A stretch of DNA of 64,000 bases from NCBI RefSeq assembly GCF_000829035.1, contig NZ_AP012541.1:62001-126000 (forward strand), written 5' to 3'. A program made the position numbers and the translations under genes. This document shows positions 44,585-55,015 of this stretch, in pieces. How positions within the stretch are numbered: the first letter of the stretch is position 1; the number at the start of each line of letters is the position of its first letter. Source of the stretch: Lacticaseibacillus paracasei subsp. paracasei (GTDB taxonomy: Bacteria; Bacillota; Bacilli; Lactobacillales; Lactobacillaceae). The notes beneath the pieces are model-generated. The model searched no databases and was not told the DNA's origin. It saw only the letters and a program-made list of their open reading frames with translations.

Positions 44585-45190
44585 CTATTTCTCTAATGCC
44601 AGTAATTGATAAGGGGACAGAAACCGGGTTTTCATTAAAATGTCAACAATTTCAGCCTCAGAGCGCGGCTGCGGCTCATTAAGCCATAGTTGAATGATGT
44701 CAATGATGCCATAAACGATGATCTGGCTGACGTAAGCATCAGGAATATCGTGGATAAAATGGGCTTCGCCTTTTAATTCGGCGAGATGGCCGAGAATTTT
44801 ATCACGTAACAGTTTGGCGACGCGGCCAAGTAAACTCGGGTCACCAACTGGACTTAGTAAGAATTGACAAATATCGCGCCGCTGGTTAATTAAATGCACC
44901 ATATTGACCATCAGCGGCGACTGCTTACCAGAGACGATAGCATTGGGATTCATCGCGGTATCCATGCCAATGTCTAGGCCGCGTTCCAGATCGCCTAATA
45001 GCGAAGCTTCAACTTTGGCAACAAGATCGTCTTTATCCAGATAATGCAAATAAAAAGTACCGCGGCTGATGCCGCTTGCCCTAGTGAGGTCAGCCACTGA
45101 AACCTTCGCTAGGGTCTTTTTTCGGCCCACTGTGATTAAGGACGCGGTTAGTGCTTGCTTCGTCTGCGCAGTCTGTTCTGCTTTTTTCAT
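44585..45190 (-). CDS. TetR-family regulator of the adjacent ABC transporter
   Basis: The 201-residue protein has the TetR helix-turn-helix VSVADLTRASGISRGTFYLHYLDKDDL (about residues 30-56). Its C-terminal domain is of the TetR_C type often seen next to ABC or efflux genes in lactobacilli. AAAGGAG precedes the ATG. It is divergent from the ABC ATPase gene, with 129 bp between them holding the likely operator. No clear palindrome stood out. Confidence 0.85.
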   Translation of the reverse strand: MKKAEQTAQTKQALTASLITVGRKKTLAKVSVADLTRASGISRGTFYLHYLDKDDLVAKVEASLLGDLERGLDIGMDTAMNPNAIVSGKQSPLMVNMVHLINQRRDICQFLLSPVGDPSLLGRVAKLLRDKILGHLAELKGEAHFIHDIPDAYVSQIIVYGIIDIIQLWLNEPQPRSEAEIVDILMKTRFLSPYQLLALEK

Positions 45191-45319
45191 GAGCTTGCTC
45201 CTTTACTGAACACTTTTCAAAAAATTGCACATAGTTATTCCCAAAAGTATGTTTTATGATGTTCCTCGTAAAGATGCTTAACACGATGTTCATGATAAAT
45301 CATTTTGGAGGTTATGACA

Positions 45320-46024
45320 ATGGACAATTTCATCACGGTTAAAAATGAAACGCGTCAGTATGGTAGCGGTGAGCAAACTGTTTATGCCAATCACGAAGTT
45401 TCTTTTACCATCAAACCTGGCGAAATCACGGTTATTTTAGGCGCTTCCGGTGCTGGAAAATCAACCTTGCTCAATATTCTCGGCGGTATGGATCGCCCAA
45501 CCAGCGGTCAGGTCGTGATTAATGGGCACAACATTGCGCAGTATGACGATCACCAGTTGACAACTTATCGCCGTGATCAGATTGGTTTTGTTTTCCAGTT
45601 TTATAACCTAGTACCGAATTTAACGGCTTTGGAGAATGTAGAGCTAGCGAGCGAAATTGCCCCGGATGCGCTAGATCCGAAACAGACGATGGTGGATGTT
45701 GGATTAGGTAAGCGGATCAATAACTTCCCGGCGCAGCTATCCGGCGGCGAACAACAGCGAGTGGCCATTGCCCGGGCGATTGCGAAGAATCCATCATTGC
45801 TGCTAGCGGATGAACCAACGGGCGCGCTGGATTATAAGACTGGAAAAAGTATTTTGAAATTGTTTGAGGACTTCTCCCATCAAACGAATAAAAATGTGAT
45901 GATCGTGACTCACAATTCGCTCATCAAGCCGATGGCGGATCACGTGATCGAGATTCACGATGGTAAGGTTCAGGCTGATTACCAAAATGAGCAGCCAACC
46001 CCAGTTGAACAACTGAAATGGTAG
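45320..46024 (+). CDS. ABC transporter ATP-binding protein (MacB/LolD type)
   Basis: The 234-residue ATPase has Walker [18 protein letters not shown], signature [15 protein letters not shown], Walker [13 protein letters not shown] and the Q-loop in [17 protein letters not shown]. These are the features of the MacB/LolD group that drives FtsX-type permeases. GGAGG lies before the ATG at 45320. It is 10 nt before the permease gene and divergent from tetR. Confidence 0.92.
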   Translation: MDNFITVKNETRQYGSGEQTVYANHEVSFTIKPGEITVILGASGAGKSTLLNILGGMDRPTSGQVVINGHNIAQYDDHQLTTYRRDQIGFVFQFYNLVPNLTALENVELASEIAPDALDPKQTMVDVGLGKRINNFPAQLSGGEQQRVAIARAIAKNPSLLLADEPTGALDYKTGKSILKLFEDFSHQTNKNVMIVTHNSLIKPMADHVIEIHDGKVQADYQNEQPTPVEQLKW

Positions 46025-46034
46025 GTGAGGCGCG

Positions 46035-49000
46035 GTGAGCAAGAAAACACTTTGGAAAGACATCCGCAAGTCGTTTACAACTTCATGGGGGCGTTTCTTC
46101 TCAATCCTGTTACTGATGATGCTCGGATCTTTTGCATTGGTTGGTTTGTGGATTGCCGGTCCCGATATGCGAGCGACAGGTGAAACGTATTTCAAACAGT
46201 ATCATCTAGCAGATTTGACAGTTATCGGCGAAGATGGTCTGGATGCACATGATCAAAAGACGATTCAGCGTGCTTCTGGCACAGAGCAAATCGAATTTGG
46301 TTATCTCAAAGACGTGACGCTTAAAGGTACCCATTCAAGCTTCCGAATCTTATCAAAACCAACTAAGATTTCGCAGTACCGGTTGGATTCCGGACGTATG
46401 CCTAAAGCAACCAATGAGATTGCGATTGATGCCAATTATAAAAGCAAGTACAAACTTGGCGACACGATCAAGTTTGTGCAAAGGGCAGATCAAACCGGCA
46501 GTAAGGTTTTGAAAAGAATAAGTTTCAAAGTTGTTGGGTTTGTGTATTCCCCGGAAATTATTTCGTCGGTCAATAAAGGCAATAGCACCTCTGGCAGTGG
46601 TGATCTTAAGGGTTATGGTGTCGTTACAAGCAATAATTTTGATTCAGATGTTTATATGATGGCACGGTTAACTTATCGCAACACAAAAGGCTTGGATCCG
46701 TATTCGAGCCAGTACACTGACCGAATTCAAGCGCATAAGACGGCACTGAATCACTTGTTGCAGAACGCACCACAAGCCCGATTAGCTGCCATTAAGAAAC
46801 AGTATCAAGCCAAAATTGATGCCGGCCAGAAAAAAACTTGATGATGCTAAAGCCCAATTGAATGCAGCTCAGGAGCAGTTAACGACTGGGGCACAACAAC
46901 TGGCGACGGCTAAACAACAAGTCGCAGCAAAACAGCAAGAACTGGATGCTGGCGTTAAAAATGGCCAAGCCCAAATTGCCAGTGGTGAAACGCAACTGCA
47001 GCAGGCATCGACCCAGTTGAGCCAGAGCCGACAGCAATTGACCACGGCAAAGCAACAGTTAGTAGCAGGTCAGCAGCAATTAGATGACAAGCATCAAGCA
47101 CTAGTGGCGGCTAAACAGCAATTGGATGCGGCCAAGCAGCAACTAGACAATAGTCAACAGCAACTGGCTACCGCTAAACAACAACTGACGACCGGCCAGC
47201 AACAACTAAACGCGAAACAACAAGATCTAACGACTGCCAAGCAGCAATTAAACGCTGCCAAACAGCAGCTTGATGCCAGTCAACAACAGCTCACGATTGC
47301 TAAACAAAAGATTGATGCCGCTTTGGCACAAAACCCAGCAATTGCTGAGAATCCAGCTTTTCAACAACAGCAAGCCAGTTATCAAGCGGGGGTTGCGCAG
47401 TATAACGGCGGGTTAAAAACTTATAACCAGAACTTAGCTGTATACAACCAAAACATGGCAAATTGGACAGCTGCCAGCCAAGAACTGGCAAAGAAAATCA
47501 GCACCTATCAATCAGGTACTGCCCAGTACAGCAGTGGTTTAGCGACTTACAATCAAAATTTGGAAACCTATAACCAAAATGTTGCGGCTTGGACAGCTGC
47601 TAATCAGCAACTTCAGCAAAAGTCCAGCGAGTTCAATGCTGGGGAGGCTCAACTGCAGCAAGGTCAAGAGCAGTATGCTTCTAAGCAGGCGGCGCTAGCA
47701 CAGGCCAAGCAACAGTTGGCAGCGACTCAGCAATCTGGTCAACAACAACTTGATGCAGCCAATCAAGAGATTGTAACTAATGAAGCAACCTTGAAAACCA
47801 AGCAAGCCGCATATGATAAACAGTCACCATCGGCCCAGAAGAAAATTCAAGCTGGCACAGTTACACTTGAGGATGCCAAGGAAGCCTTGAGCAAGCTGGA
47901 GGCGCCTACCTATACTGTTGATACACGCAGAGAAACACCAACCGGCCAGGGCTACACGGTTTACGACAGTACCTCTAATATTGTCGATTCGTTGGCCAAT
48001 ATTTTCCCGTTCTTTATGTATTTTGTGGCAGCATTAGTCACCTTCACCACCATGACCCGGTTTGTGGACGAGGAACGTATCAACTCTGGCACTTTAGTTG
48101 CATTAGGTTATACGCGTCGTGATGTCATCAATAAATTTACAATGTACGGTTTTCTTGCAAGTTTAATCGGTTCACTTTTAGGCATTACCGCAGGACACAT
48201 TATCTTGCCAATGATTGTCTATCAGGCTTATCACAATGGTATCAATGTGCCGCCGATTGAGTTGCATTTCTATCCGGGTATTAGTGCTGTCGCGTTGCTA
48301 TTGGCGATGGTCAGCGCGGTATTGCCAGCTTGGTGGGTCGCTTCTCGAGAGCTAAATGCTCGGCCTGCTGAACTCATGTTGCCAAAGCCACCAGCTAACG
48401 GATCGAAGATTTTCTTGGAAAGAATCCCATTCATTTGGCGGCGCCTGAGCTTTACCCACAAGGTAACGGCTCGCAATATTTTCCGGTACAAAAAGCGGAT
48501 GTTTATGACGATCTTTGGTGTGGCGGGGTCGGTGACACTTTTGTTTGCTGGTTTAGCCGTGCAGCATAGTATTAGCGGCGTCAATGATCGCCAGTTCAAC
48601 GACATCATTAAATATGACATGATTGTCGCTCAAAAAAGTAATATCACCGATAAACAGCAGCAACAACTTGATCAACTGTTTCAAGAAAAAGCAGTTGAGC
48701 GCACCAAGTCAGTCTATTATGAAACTGTTACAAAGAATGCCGGTACAGACAATGATCGTCAGGATATTACCATGATCGTGCCTAAAGACCAGACCGGATT
48801 CAGCGACTATATTCGGTTAGCAACGCGTCAGGGTCAAACGAAACTGACATTATCAAATGACGGTGCAGTGATTTCTGAGCGGTTGGCTTCGCTTCTGAAC
48901 GTTAAGATTGGAAGCACCATCACGGTAAAAGATGCGACCGGCACCAAGCATCAAGTCAAAGTGACGGGCATCACTGAAATGTATATGGGACACTTCCTGT

Positions 49001-49593
49001 TCATGAACAAAACGGCCTATCAAAAAGCGTTTAACACAGACTTTAAGCCAAATGGTCGGTTGGTGACCTTGAAGAACCGTTCCATTAGCAATACCCGGGC
49101 TGAAGCGGCTAAGTTTATGCAAGCCGGCGGAGTTGAAAGCATTCAGCAGAACTCAGCGTTACGCAGTCAAATTACAACGATTGTTCATTCACTGAATACG
49201 ATTATGATTGTGTTGATTGTTTTAGCGGCAGTGCTGGGGGTGGTTATTTTGTATAATTTAACCAATATCAACGTTGCCGAGCGAATGCGGGAACTTTCAA
49301 CCATTAAGGTGCTGGGTTTTTATAACCAAGAAGTCACCATGTATATCTATCGAGAAACAATTCTTCTGTCCATCTTTGGCATTTTCGTCGGCTGGGGATT
49401 GGGCGAACTGCTGCATGAGTACATCATCACAGTTGTACCACCGAATAACGTGATGTTTAACCCAGCGTTGTCCGCACTAACCTTCATCATGCCGACATTG
49501 GTCATTACGATCATCACCATTGCACTTGGCTTCTTCGTCAACAGTTCCTTGAAAAAGGTTGATATGTTGGCCGCGCTGAAGTCAGTAGACTAA
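46035..49593 (+). pseudogene. FtsX-like ABC permease with long coiled coil, frameshifted in an A7 run
   Basis: Two overlapping frames belong to one gene. The first part (GTG 46035, 268 codons) has the N-terminal helix and a MacB-like outside domain and stops at 46839-46841, straight after seven A (46830-46836). With six A the frame would continue GQKKLDDAKAQL into the second part, giving about 1190 residues. That part has a heptad coiled coil (QQLxxAK), a duplicated YNQNL..YNQN..WTAA block and two FtsX permease domains with four helix pairs. It could be a true loss, slippage-dependent expression or a sequencing error. Confidence 0.8.
46850..47330 (+). repeat. 21-bp-period tandem repeat coding for a coiled coil
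   Basis: Within the permease gene, about 480 bp repeat a unit coding for QQLxxAK or QQLxxGQ with a 7-residue (21-bp) period, many units differing by one or two codons. This DNA is prone to length change by recombination or slippage. Confidence 0.75.
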
Positions 49594-49636
49594 GTTAGAT
49601 TGATATAGTTATTTCATACCGGTCTTAAAAAAGCGC

Positions 49637-49672
49637 GGCGGCCTTGGTTTTTGACAGGGCCGCCATACTTTT
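49637..49672 (+). terminator. terminator after the permease gene
   Basis: GGCGGCC (49637-49643) pairs with GGCCGCC (49658-49664), followed by a weak T-rich stretch ATACTTTTG. Confidence 0.55.
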
Positions 49673-49735
49673 GTCAAAGCAACATGGCTTTTGCAGGATT
49701 GCTTCAAGTTGAATTGAGAACGAGGAGAATACGCT

Positions 49736-50791
49736 ATGGCAGAAATTATTGATTTTCACACACACTTCTTACCGCGGTTATATGCGCAAGCTTTGAAAAA
49801 GCATATTCCTGGCGATCCGGATGGTTGGCCCACGCCAGGCTGGGATGAACATCTCACGCTCACTTTTATGAAAAAGAATCATATTGGCTACTCAATTCTG
49901 TCGCTTTCTTCACCGCACTTCAACTTTGGCGATAAGGAAGAGACGATCGCAATCGCAAGGGATGCCAATGATACTGGCGAGCGCGTCACCCAAGACCATC
50001 CTGATCAACTTGGTTACTTTGCCTCATTGCCGCTACCCTATGCCCAAGAAAGTGTGAGCGAAATTGATGTGGCATTGGCGCATTCGGCTTTGGGATTCAC
50101 AGTTCCGACGAATAGTCGAGGGCTTTACTTTGGCACACCAATTTTTGATCCTGTTTATGCTAAATTGAATCAAGAAAAAGCCATTGTGTTAATGCATCCT
50201 AATCGCCCTGCACAAGGACCGATGAATGTTAATATTGATATGCCAATTCCGTTAATGGGTTTCTTCATCGACACGACGATGACGTTCATGAACTTGCTGC
50301 GATATCACTTTTTTGACCGTTATCCGGATATTAAACTCATTGTGCCTCATGCCGGTGCGTTTCTGAGCATCTTGGCCGATCGCGACGCGGCATTTGTCAA
50401 ACAGCAATACAACAGCGATATGTTTGCGGCGTTGCGGCACGTTTATTTTGATGTGGCAGGGACAGTTTTTCCGCGCCAACTACCGATGCTGTTGACCCTA
50501 GCAGATGAACAACATCTCGTTTTTGGCAGCGACATTCCCTATACACCGCCATTGCTGGCAAGTCAGATGATCAAGTTGTTTAACGAAAGGGAGTATCATG
50601 ACAAGATGTCGCGGCGGGTATCGCGACTGCAACGGTTTGACGGTTTCTTCAACCACTTTAAAAAGCTTCGGCCGCTGCCAACTGTGTTGAAGATGTCATC
50701 CAACATGCTGACAGGTGCCGAAATCCTAAGCCCGGAAATGGCTCAGGATATTCTGGTTAATAACGGTAAGCGACTGCTGGAATTAAGCTAA
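49736..50791 (+). CDS. amidohydrolase-2 family metal enzyme (ACMSD-like)
   Basis: The 351-residue protein starts IIDFHTHFLP, the HxH metal motif, then has VLMHPNRP, a metal His in VPHAGAFLS near residue 204 and the Asp in FGSDIPYTPP near residue 262. These are in the order of the ACMSD/gamma-resorcylate decarboxylase group of amidohydrolases. It may decarboxylate or hydrolyse a small aromatic acid; the substrate is unknown. GAGGAG precedes the ATG. Single gene between two terminators. Confidence 0.8.
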   Translation: MAEIIDFHTHFLPRLYAQALKKHIPGDPDGWPTPGWDEHLTLTFMKKNHIGYSILSLSSPHFNFGDKEETIAIARDANDTGERVTQDHPDQLGYFASLPLPYAQESVSEIDVALAHSALGFTVPTNSRGLYFGTPIFDPVYAKLNQEKAIVLMHPNRPAQGPMNVNIDMPIPLMGFFIDTTMTFMNLLRYHFFDRYPDIKLIVPHAGAFLSILADRDAAFVKQQYNSDMFAALRHVYFDVAGTVFPRQLPMLLTLADEQHLVFGSDIPYTPPLLASQMIKLFNEREYHDKMSRRVSRLQRFDGFFNHFKKLRPLPTVLKMSSNMLTGAEILSPEMAQDILVNNGKRLLELS

Positions 50792-50817
50792 ATAAAATCA
50801 ATACGACGATTTTGTAG

Positions 50818-50847
50818 AAAGACCATGCCGAATGCGACATGGTCTTT
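50818..50847. terminator. hairpin after the amidohydrolase gene
   Basis: Perfect 10-bp stem AAAGACCATG (50818-50827) / CATGGTCTTT (50838-50847). The T-run is short, so termination may be partial. Confidence 0.6.
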
Positions 50848-50923
50848 CGTGTAGAGACGATAAAAAGCGCATTTATAATATTTTCGTTCGTGTTTTTGTG
50901 GAAAATGTTTTTCGTGTCATTTT

Positions 50924-50936
50924 AAAGTTCGGATTT
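50924..50936. promoter_or_regulatory. PurBox upstream of purA
   Basis: AAAGTTCGGATTT is, on the other strand, AAATCCGAACTTT, a full match to the PurR site AWWWCCGAACWWT known from lactic acid bacteria. A weaker relative (CACGAACGAA on the minus strand) lies around 50885-50895. It is about 85 nt before the purA ATG. Confidence 0.65.
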
Positions 50937-51020
50937 TGCTTGTCTTCAAGGCGTCATCCTGTTAGACTACCAGATGGCGGGTAAAAATGCCCGCACTAAG
51001 CCGTGAGGAGCGATCAGTTA

Positions 51021-52316
51021 ATGGGAACTGTAGTTATTGTCGGTACACAATGGGGCGACGAAGGTAAAGGGAAGATTACGGATTTCCTGAGCCAAGGCGC
51101 CAAGGTGGTCAGCCGTTATCAAGGCGGTGACAATGCAGGCCATACGATCCATGCAAATGGCGAGGTTTATAAGCTGCGCCTCGTACCATCAGGGGTACTC
51201 TACCCGCATCAGTTATCGGTGATCGGTAATGGTGTTGTTGTGAATCCTAAGAGCTTGGTCGGTGAATTGGCCCGGCTCGCAGAACAAGGCGTGACTGGCG
51301 AAAATCTGCGGATTTCAGACCGTGCTCACGTGATTTTGCCTTATCATATTAAATTAGATAAATTGCAGGAAGCAGCAAAGGGCGCCGACAAGATTGGGAC
51401 GACCAATCGCGGCATCGGCCCAGCCTATATGGACAAGGCTGCTCGAGTTGGCATTCGGATGGCTGACTTGCTCGACAAAGAAATCTTTGAAGAACGCCTC
51501 AAAGCTAATTTGAAAGCTAAGAATGAAGAATTCGTCAAAGTTTATGATAGTACGCCGATGAATTTTGATGATATTTTTGAAGAATATTATCAATATGGCC
51601 AACAATTGAAACAGTATGTTTGCGACACCTCAATTGTGTTGAACGACGCGATTGACAAAGGTGAACACGTTTTGTTTGAAGGCGCGCAAGGGATTATGCT
51701 GGATATTGATCAAGGGACCTATCCGTTCGTCACGTCATCGAACCCTGCTGGTGGTGTGACGGTTGGTGCCGGCGTTGGTGTCTCCAAGATTGATCGGGTT
51801 GTTGGGGTTGCGAAAGCTTATACATCCCGAGTTGGCGACGGTCCGTTCCCAACTGAATTGCTCGATAAAACCGGAGATTTCATTCGCAATGCTGGCCACG
51901 AATTCGGTACTGTAACCGGCCGACCTCGGCGGATTGGCTGGTTCGATGCTGTCGTTGTTCGTCATTCTCGCCGTGTTGCCGGGATTACGGATCTGTGCCT
52001 CAACTCAATTGATGTGCTAACCGGTTTGGACAAAGTCAAAATCTGTGTTGCCTACGAACGCGATGGCGAACGGGTTGAAAACTACCCAGCTTCGCTCAAG
52101 TTCCTCAGTGAATGCAAGCCAGTGTATGAAGAACTGCCAGGTTGGCAAGAAGATATTACCAAAGCCAAAACTTTGGATGATCTTCCGGAAAATGCGCGGC
52201 GTTACGTTGAACGCATCACAGAATTACTTGGTGTTGACCTGCTGACATTCTCAGTTGGCCCTGACCGTGACCAAACCAATGTCCTTGAGAATGTTTGGGA
52301 TAAGGTATCGCGCTAG
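51021..52316 (+). CDS. purA: adenylosuccinate synthetase
   Basis: PurA uses GTP and aspartate to turn IMP into adenylosuccinate, the first step to AMP. The 431-residue protein begins [21 protein letters not shown], with the catalytic Asp and Lys, then [26 protein letters not shown] and a C-terminal GTP site ending [10 protein letters not shown]. The ATG at 51021 has GAGGAG upstream. Single gene with an upstream PurBox and a downstream terminator. Confidence 0.97.
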   Translation: MGTVVIVGTQWGDEGKGKITDFLSQGAKVVSRYQGGDNAGHTIHANGEVYKLRLVPSGVLYPHQLSVIGNGVVVNPKSLVGELARLAEQGVTGENLRISDRAHVILPYHIKLDKLQEAAKGADKIGTTNRGIGPAYMDKAARVGIRMADLLDKEIFEERLKANLKAKNEEFVKVYDSTPMNFDDIFEEYYQYGQQLKQYVCDTSIVLNDAIDKGEHVLFEGAQGIMLDIDQGTYPFVTSSNPAGGVTVGAGVGVSKIDRVVGVAKAYTSRVGDGPFPTELLDKTGDFIRNAGHEFGTVTGRPRRIGWFDAVVVRHSRRVAGITDLCLNSIDVLTGLDKVKICVAYERDGERVENYPASLKFLSECKPVYEELPGWQEDITKAKTLDDLPENARRYVERITELLGVDLLTFSVGPDRDQTNVLENVWDKVSR

Positions 52317-52352
52317 ACTCACCGCGATTTGATAATTCAATAGCGATTTTTT

Positions 52353-52392
52353 AAGAGCTGCTAGGTGAAAATTCACTGGTGGCTCTTTTTTT
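52353..52392 (+). terminator. terminator after purA
   Basis: AAGAGC and GCTCTT bracket an imperfect stem (AGGTGAA / TTCACT inside) followed by seven T. Confidence 0.7.
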
Positions 52393-52423
52393 GACAAATT
52401 AGGACATCATTCATTGGATTCTA

Positions 52424-52521
52424 AAAGAGCCCAGTGCCAAGGCGGAGCAAGTGTCGGCCAGAGGAGGCTCGAAGCGTCGTCTCCGCTCTACCAGCCCCAT
52501 CTGGCTGGAGATTGTCGCAAT
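52424..52521. repeat. dispersed repeat family B, shortened copy in opposite orientation
   Basis: About 98 bp. CCCAGTGCCAAGGCGGAGCAA and GGCTCGAAGCGTCGTCTCCG are complements of the right end and inner arm of the copies at 40111 and 58585. The middle is missing. It lies between purA and the metal ATPase promoter. Confidence 0.75.
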
Positions 52522-52537
52522 CAAGGTATTTTCATGA

Positions 52538-52595
52538 TTGACACCGTCCCTTAAAGTCGGTATATTGAAGATGATATATGAACATATGCTCATAT
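52538..52595 (+). promoter_or_regulatory. promoter and ArsR-type operator of the metal ATPase gene
   Basis: TTGACA (52538-52543) and TATATT (52561-52566) are 17 nt apart. The 20-bp imperfect palindrome ATATGAACATATGCTCATAT (52576-52595, 18 of 20 positions symmetric) covers the expected start of transcription. It is followed by a further half-site GAACATT. Known ArsR/SmtB metal sensors bind palindromes of this kind and block transcription until metal binds. Confidence 0.8.
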
Positions 52596-52624
52596 GAACA
52601 TTAAATGTAAGGGCGGGATCAAAG

Positions 52625-54484
52625 ATGAAAAAAAACAAGGCCATTATTTTTTATATGCTTGGCGTCATCACCTTCATTGGCGGCTTACTCATCACCCAAC
52701 CGATAGCTCGCGCGGCGTTGTTGGTTTTTGCCGCGATTGTTGCGGGTTATCAAGTGATTGCAGAAGGTATCATGGCAACGATTCAAGCAACTAGAAAACG
52801 GCGCCGTTTTTCGCCAAATATTCATCTCCTCATGGCACTGGCTGCACTTGGCGCCATTGCGATTGGCAGTTTTGAAGAGGCCGCGATGCTAATTCTGATT
52901 TTTGCTGGCGCGCATTTTTTGGAGGAGTACGTTGAAAACAAGAGTCGCAAAGAAATTACGGCACTGCTGGCTATGGCGCCTCAAGAAGCGCGGCGCTATA
53001 CCTACACCGGTGCATTAGAAGTTGTACCAGTGACAGCATTAAACATCGGTGATCAATTACAGATTCTGAATGGCGCTCAGGTACCAACGGATGGCGTTAT
53101 TATTGCCGGCACTGCTAGTCTCAATGAAGCTGCGATCAGTGGTGAAAGCATTCCCCGTGAAAAGCAAACCGGCGATGAGGTTTTTGGTGGGACCATCAAC
53201 GGCAAGTCAACCTTTGATATGCGGGTTACCAAGTCAAGTGATGAAACGGTTTTTGCTAAGATTGTCCAGATGGTGCAGTCAGCCCAAGACTCCCCAACCA
53301 AAACAGCCAGCGTGATTCAACGTTTTGAGCCGATTTACGTGAAGGCGGTATTGGCCGTATTGCCGATTGTTTTACTTGCGGGACCATTTTTACTTCATTG
53401 GTCATGGGCAACCAGCATCTATCGCACGATCGTCTTCTTAGTGGCTGTGTCGCCGTGTGCCTTGGCCGCCAGCGCGGTGCCGGCCACATTGTCAGGCATT
53501 TCAAGTCTGGCGCGGCAGGGGGTTCTTTTTAAAGGTGGCAGCTATTTAGCTAATCTGACCCAGTTAAAAGCCATTGCGTTTGATAAAACCGGGACGTTGA
53601 CGGAAGGCGTACCAGTGGTGACGGACAGCGAATTTGTGTCGGATGTGGATGAAGCCGCCTTGACTCAGATTATTACAGCAATGGAAATGCAAAGTAATCA
53701 TCCGTTGGCGAATGCGATTGTGAGCCATTATTCAAAAAGTGATGTACCTATCACGGATGTGCATAACGAAATTGGCAAAGGCTTGACCGCTGAGTATCAG
53801 GGACACACTTACACCATTGGTAAGCCGCAGCGATTCAAGCAAGTTGATTCGGCATTTCGCAAGCGAGCCGCAACACTCAGTAAGCAAGGCAAAACCGTTG
53901 TTTTCGTTGCGGTCGATCAAAGGGTCGTTGGCCTGATCGCCTTGATGGATCAAGCAAAAAGCAGCGCTAAATCGGCCATTAATTACCTTAAACGGCACGA
54001 CATTCAACCGGTGATGATCACGGGGGATGCGCAACAAACCGGTGAAGCCGTGGCCGCCGACTTGGGCATTGATCAAGTGGTCGCTAATGTGATGCCCGAA
54101 CAAAAGGTTGCCGTGGTCCGTGAGCTGCAGACCACCATGCGGCCCGTTGCCATGGTCGGCGACGGGGTCAATGATGCACCAGCCCTAGCCAATGCAGAGG
54201 TTGGCATCGCGATGGGATCAGGAACTGATGTTGCCATTGATGTCGCCGATGTGGTTCTAGTCGAAAATGACCTTTCACGTCTAGCATTGGCCCATCAAGT
54301 TTCAACTAAAATGAATCGCATTGTGATCGAGAACCTGTTACTCTCCATGGCTGTTGTTGTCATGCTGGTTGTCCTAAACGTCTTGCAACTCACCAACATT
54401 GCTTGGGGCGTCATGTTCCACGAAGGCAGCACGCTGATTGTCATCTTAAATGGCCTACGCTTGTTAATTCCGCAGAGAGCTTAA
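52625..54484 (+). CDS. P1B-4-type heavy-metal-transporting ATPase
   Basis: The 619-residue pump has no N-terminal metal domain. Order of motifs: two helices, ISGESIP, the membrane motif SPC (AVSPCALAASAVPA), phosphorylation site FDKTGTLTEG, NHPLA, VGDGVNDAPAL and a last-helix HEGSTLIVILNG. SPC together with HEG(S/G)T marks the P1B-4 group, whose members export cobalt, iron or related divalent ions. The metal is inferred, not shown. It is transcribed with, and probably repressed by, the ArsR-type regulator that follows. Confidence 0.88.
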   Translation: MKKNKAIIFYMLGVITFIGGLLITQPIARAALLVFAAIVAGYQVIAEGIMATIQATRKRRRFSPNIHLLMALAALGAIAIGSFEEAAMLILIFAGAHFLEEYVENKSRKEITALLAMAPQEARRYTYTGALEVVPVTALNIGDQLQILNGAQVPTDGVIIAGTASLNEAAISGESIPREKQTGDEVFGGTINGKSTFDMRVTKSSDETVFAKIVQMVQSAQDSPTKTASVIQRFEPIYVKAVLAVLPIVLLAGPFLLHWSWATSIYRTIVFLVAVSPCALAASAVPATLSGISSLARQGVLFKGGSYLANLTQLKAIAFDKTGTLTEGVPVVTDSEFVSDVDEAALTQIITAMEMQSNHPLANAIVSHYSKSDVPITDVHNEIGKGLTAEYQGHTYTIGKPQRFKQVDSAFRKRAATLSKQGKTVVFVAVDQRVVGLIALMDQAKSSAKSAINYLKRHDIQPVMITGDAQQTGEAVAADLGIDQVVANVMPEQKVAVVRELQTTMRPVAMVGDGVNDAPALANAEVGIAMGSGTDVAIDVADVVLVENDLSRLALAHQVSTKMNRIVIENLLLSMAVVVMLVVLNVLQLTNIAWGVMFHEGSTLIVILNGLRLLIPQRA

Positions 54485-54578
54485 GGGAAAACTGCCGACA
54501 TCCGCCCTCAGTGAAAAGTGCCTTTCGATACCAAAGTCTGTTAAAATGGGCCATAAGTATCTTAAGGAGCGCAGTGCT

Positions 54579-54929
54579 ATGACAACTAATGATGTTCGTA
54601 ATGCGGACATGAATGAGAACGCGGTGCCTAGTGACGCCGAATTGCGGGATGTGCTTGATGTGTTTAAAACCATGAGTGACCCGACCCGCATGCGGATTAT
54701 TCTTGCTATTGCCAAAGGGCCAATTACAGTCACCGATCTGGCCGCCATGCTCGACCTCGGTCAGTCAGCGGTTTCCCACCAACTGCGCCTGCTCAAACAA
54801 GCGCGGTTGGTTGTGGGGGATCGCTCCGGCAAACAGATTTATTATCATTTGGTGGATGACCATGTTTTGGAAATCTACGCGTTGACGAAGGCACACATTG
54901 AAGAAAAGCAGCATGGACAAGAAAATTAG
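54579..54929 (+). CDS. ArsR/SmtB-family metal-sensing repressor
   Basis: The 116-residue winged-helix protein has MSDPTRMRIILAIAKGPITVTDLAAML and LGQSAVSHQLRLLKQARLV (DNA-recognition helix). A C-terminal helix carries DDHVLEIYALTKAHIEE, which matches the D-x-H...H-x2-E/H alpha-5 metal site of CzrA/SmtB-type sensors. AAGGAG precedes the ATG at 54579. It lies 94 nt after the P1B-4 ATPase on the same strand and probably binds the palindrome at 52576-52595. Confidence 0.9.
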   Translation: MTTNDVRNADMNENAVPSDAELRDVLDVFKTMSDPTRMRIILAIAKGPITVTDLAAMLDLGQSAVSHQLRLLKQARLVVGDRSGKQIYYHLVDDHVLEIYALTKAHIEEKQHGQEN

Positions 54930-54954
54930 TCATTGCTTATTTTAAAAGCACACA

Positions 54955-54995
54955 AAAACCACCAGTCCGAATTTGAAGCGGATCGGTGGTTTTTG
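54955..54995. terminator. bidirectional terminator between arsR-type gene and proton ATPase gene
   Basis: AAAAACCACC (54955-54964) pairs perfectly with GGTGGTTTTT (54986-54995). Confidence 0.85.
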
Positions 54996-55015
54996 GGTAA
55001 ACAAAGCACGCATTA

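Noticed and set aside
46850..47640. Repetitive DNA that could be mistaken for a CRISPR array or satellite
   Set aside because: The 21-bp period is in frame and encodes a heptad coiled coil within the permease; there are no unique spacers.
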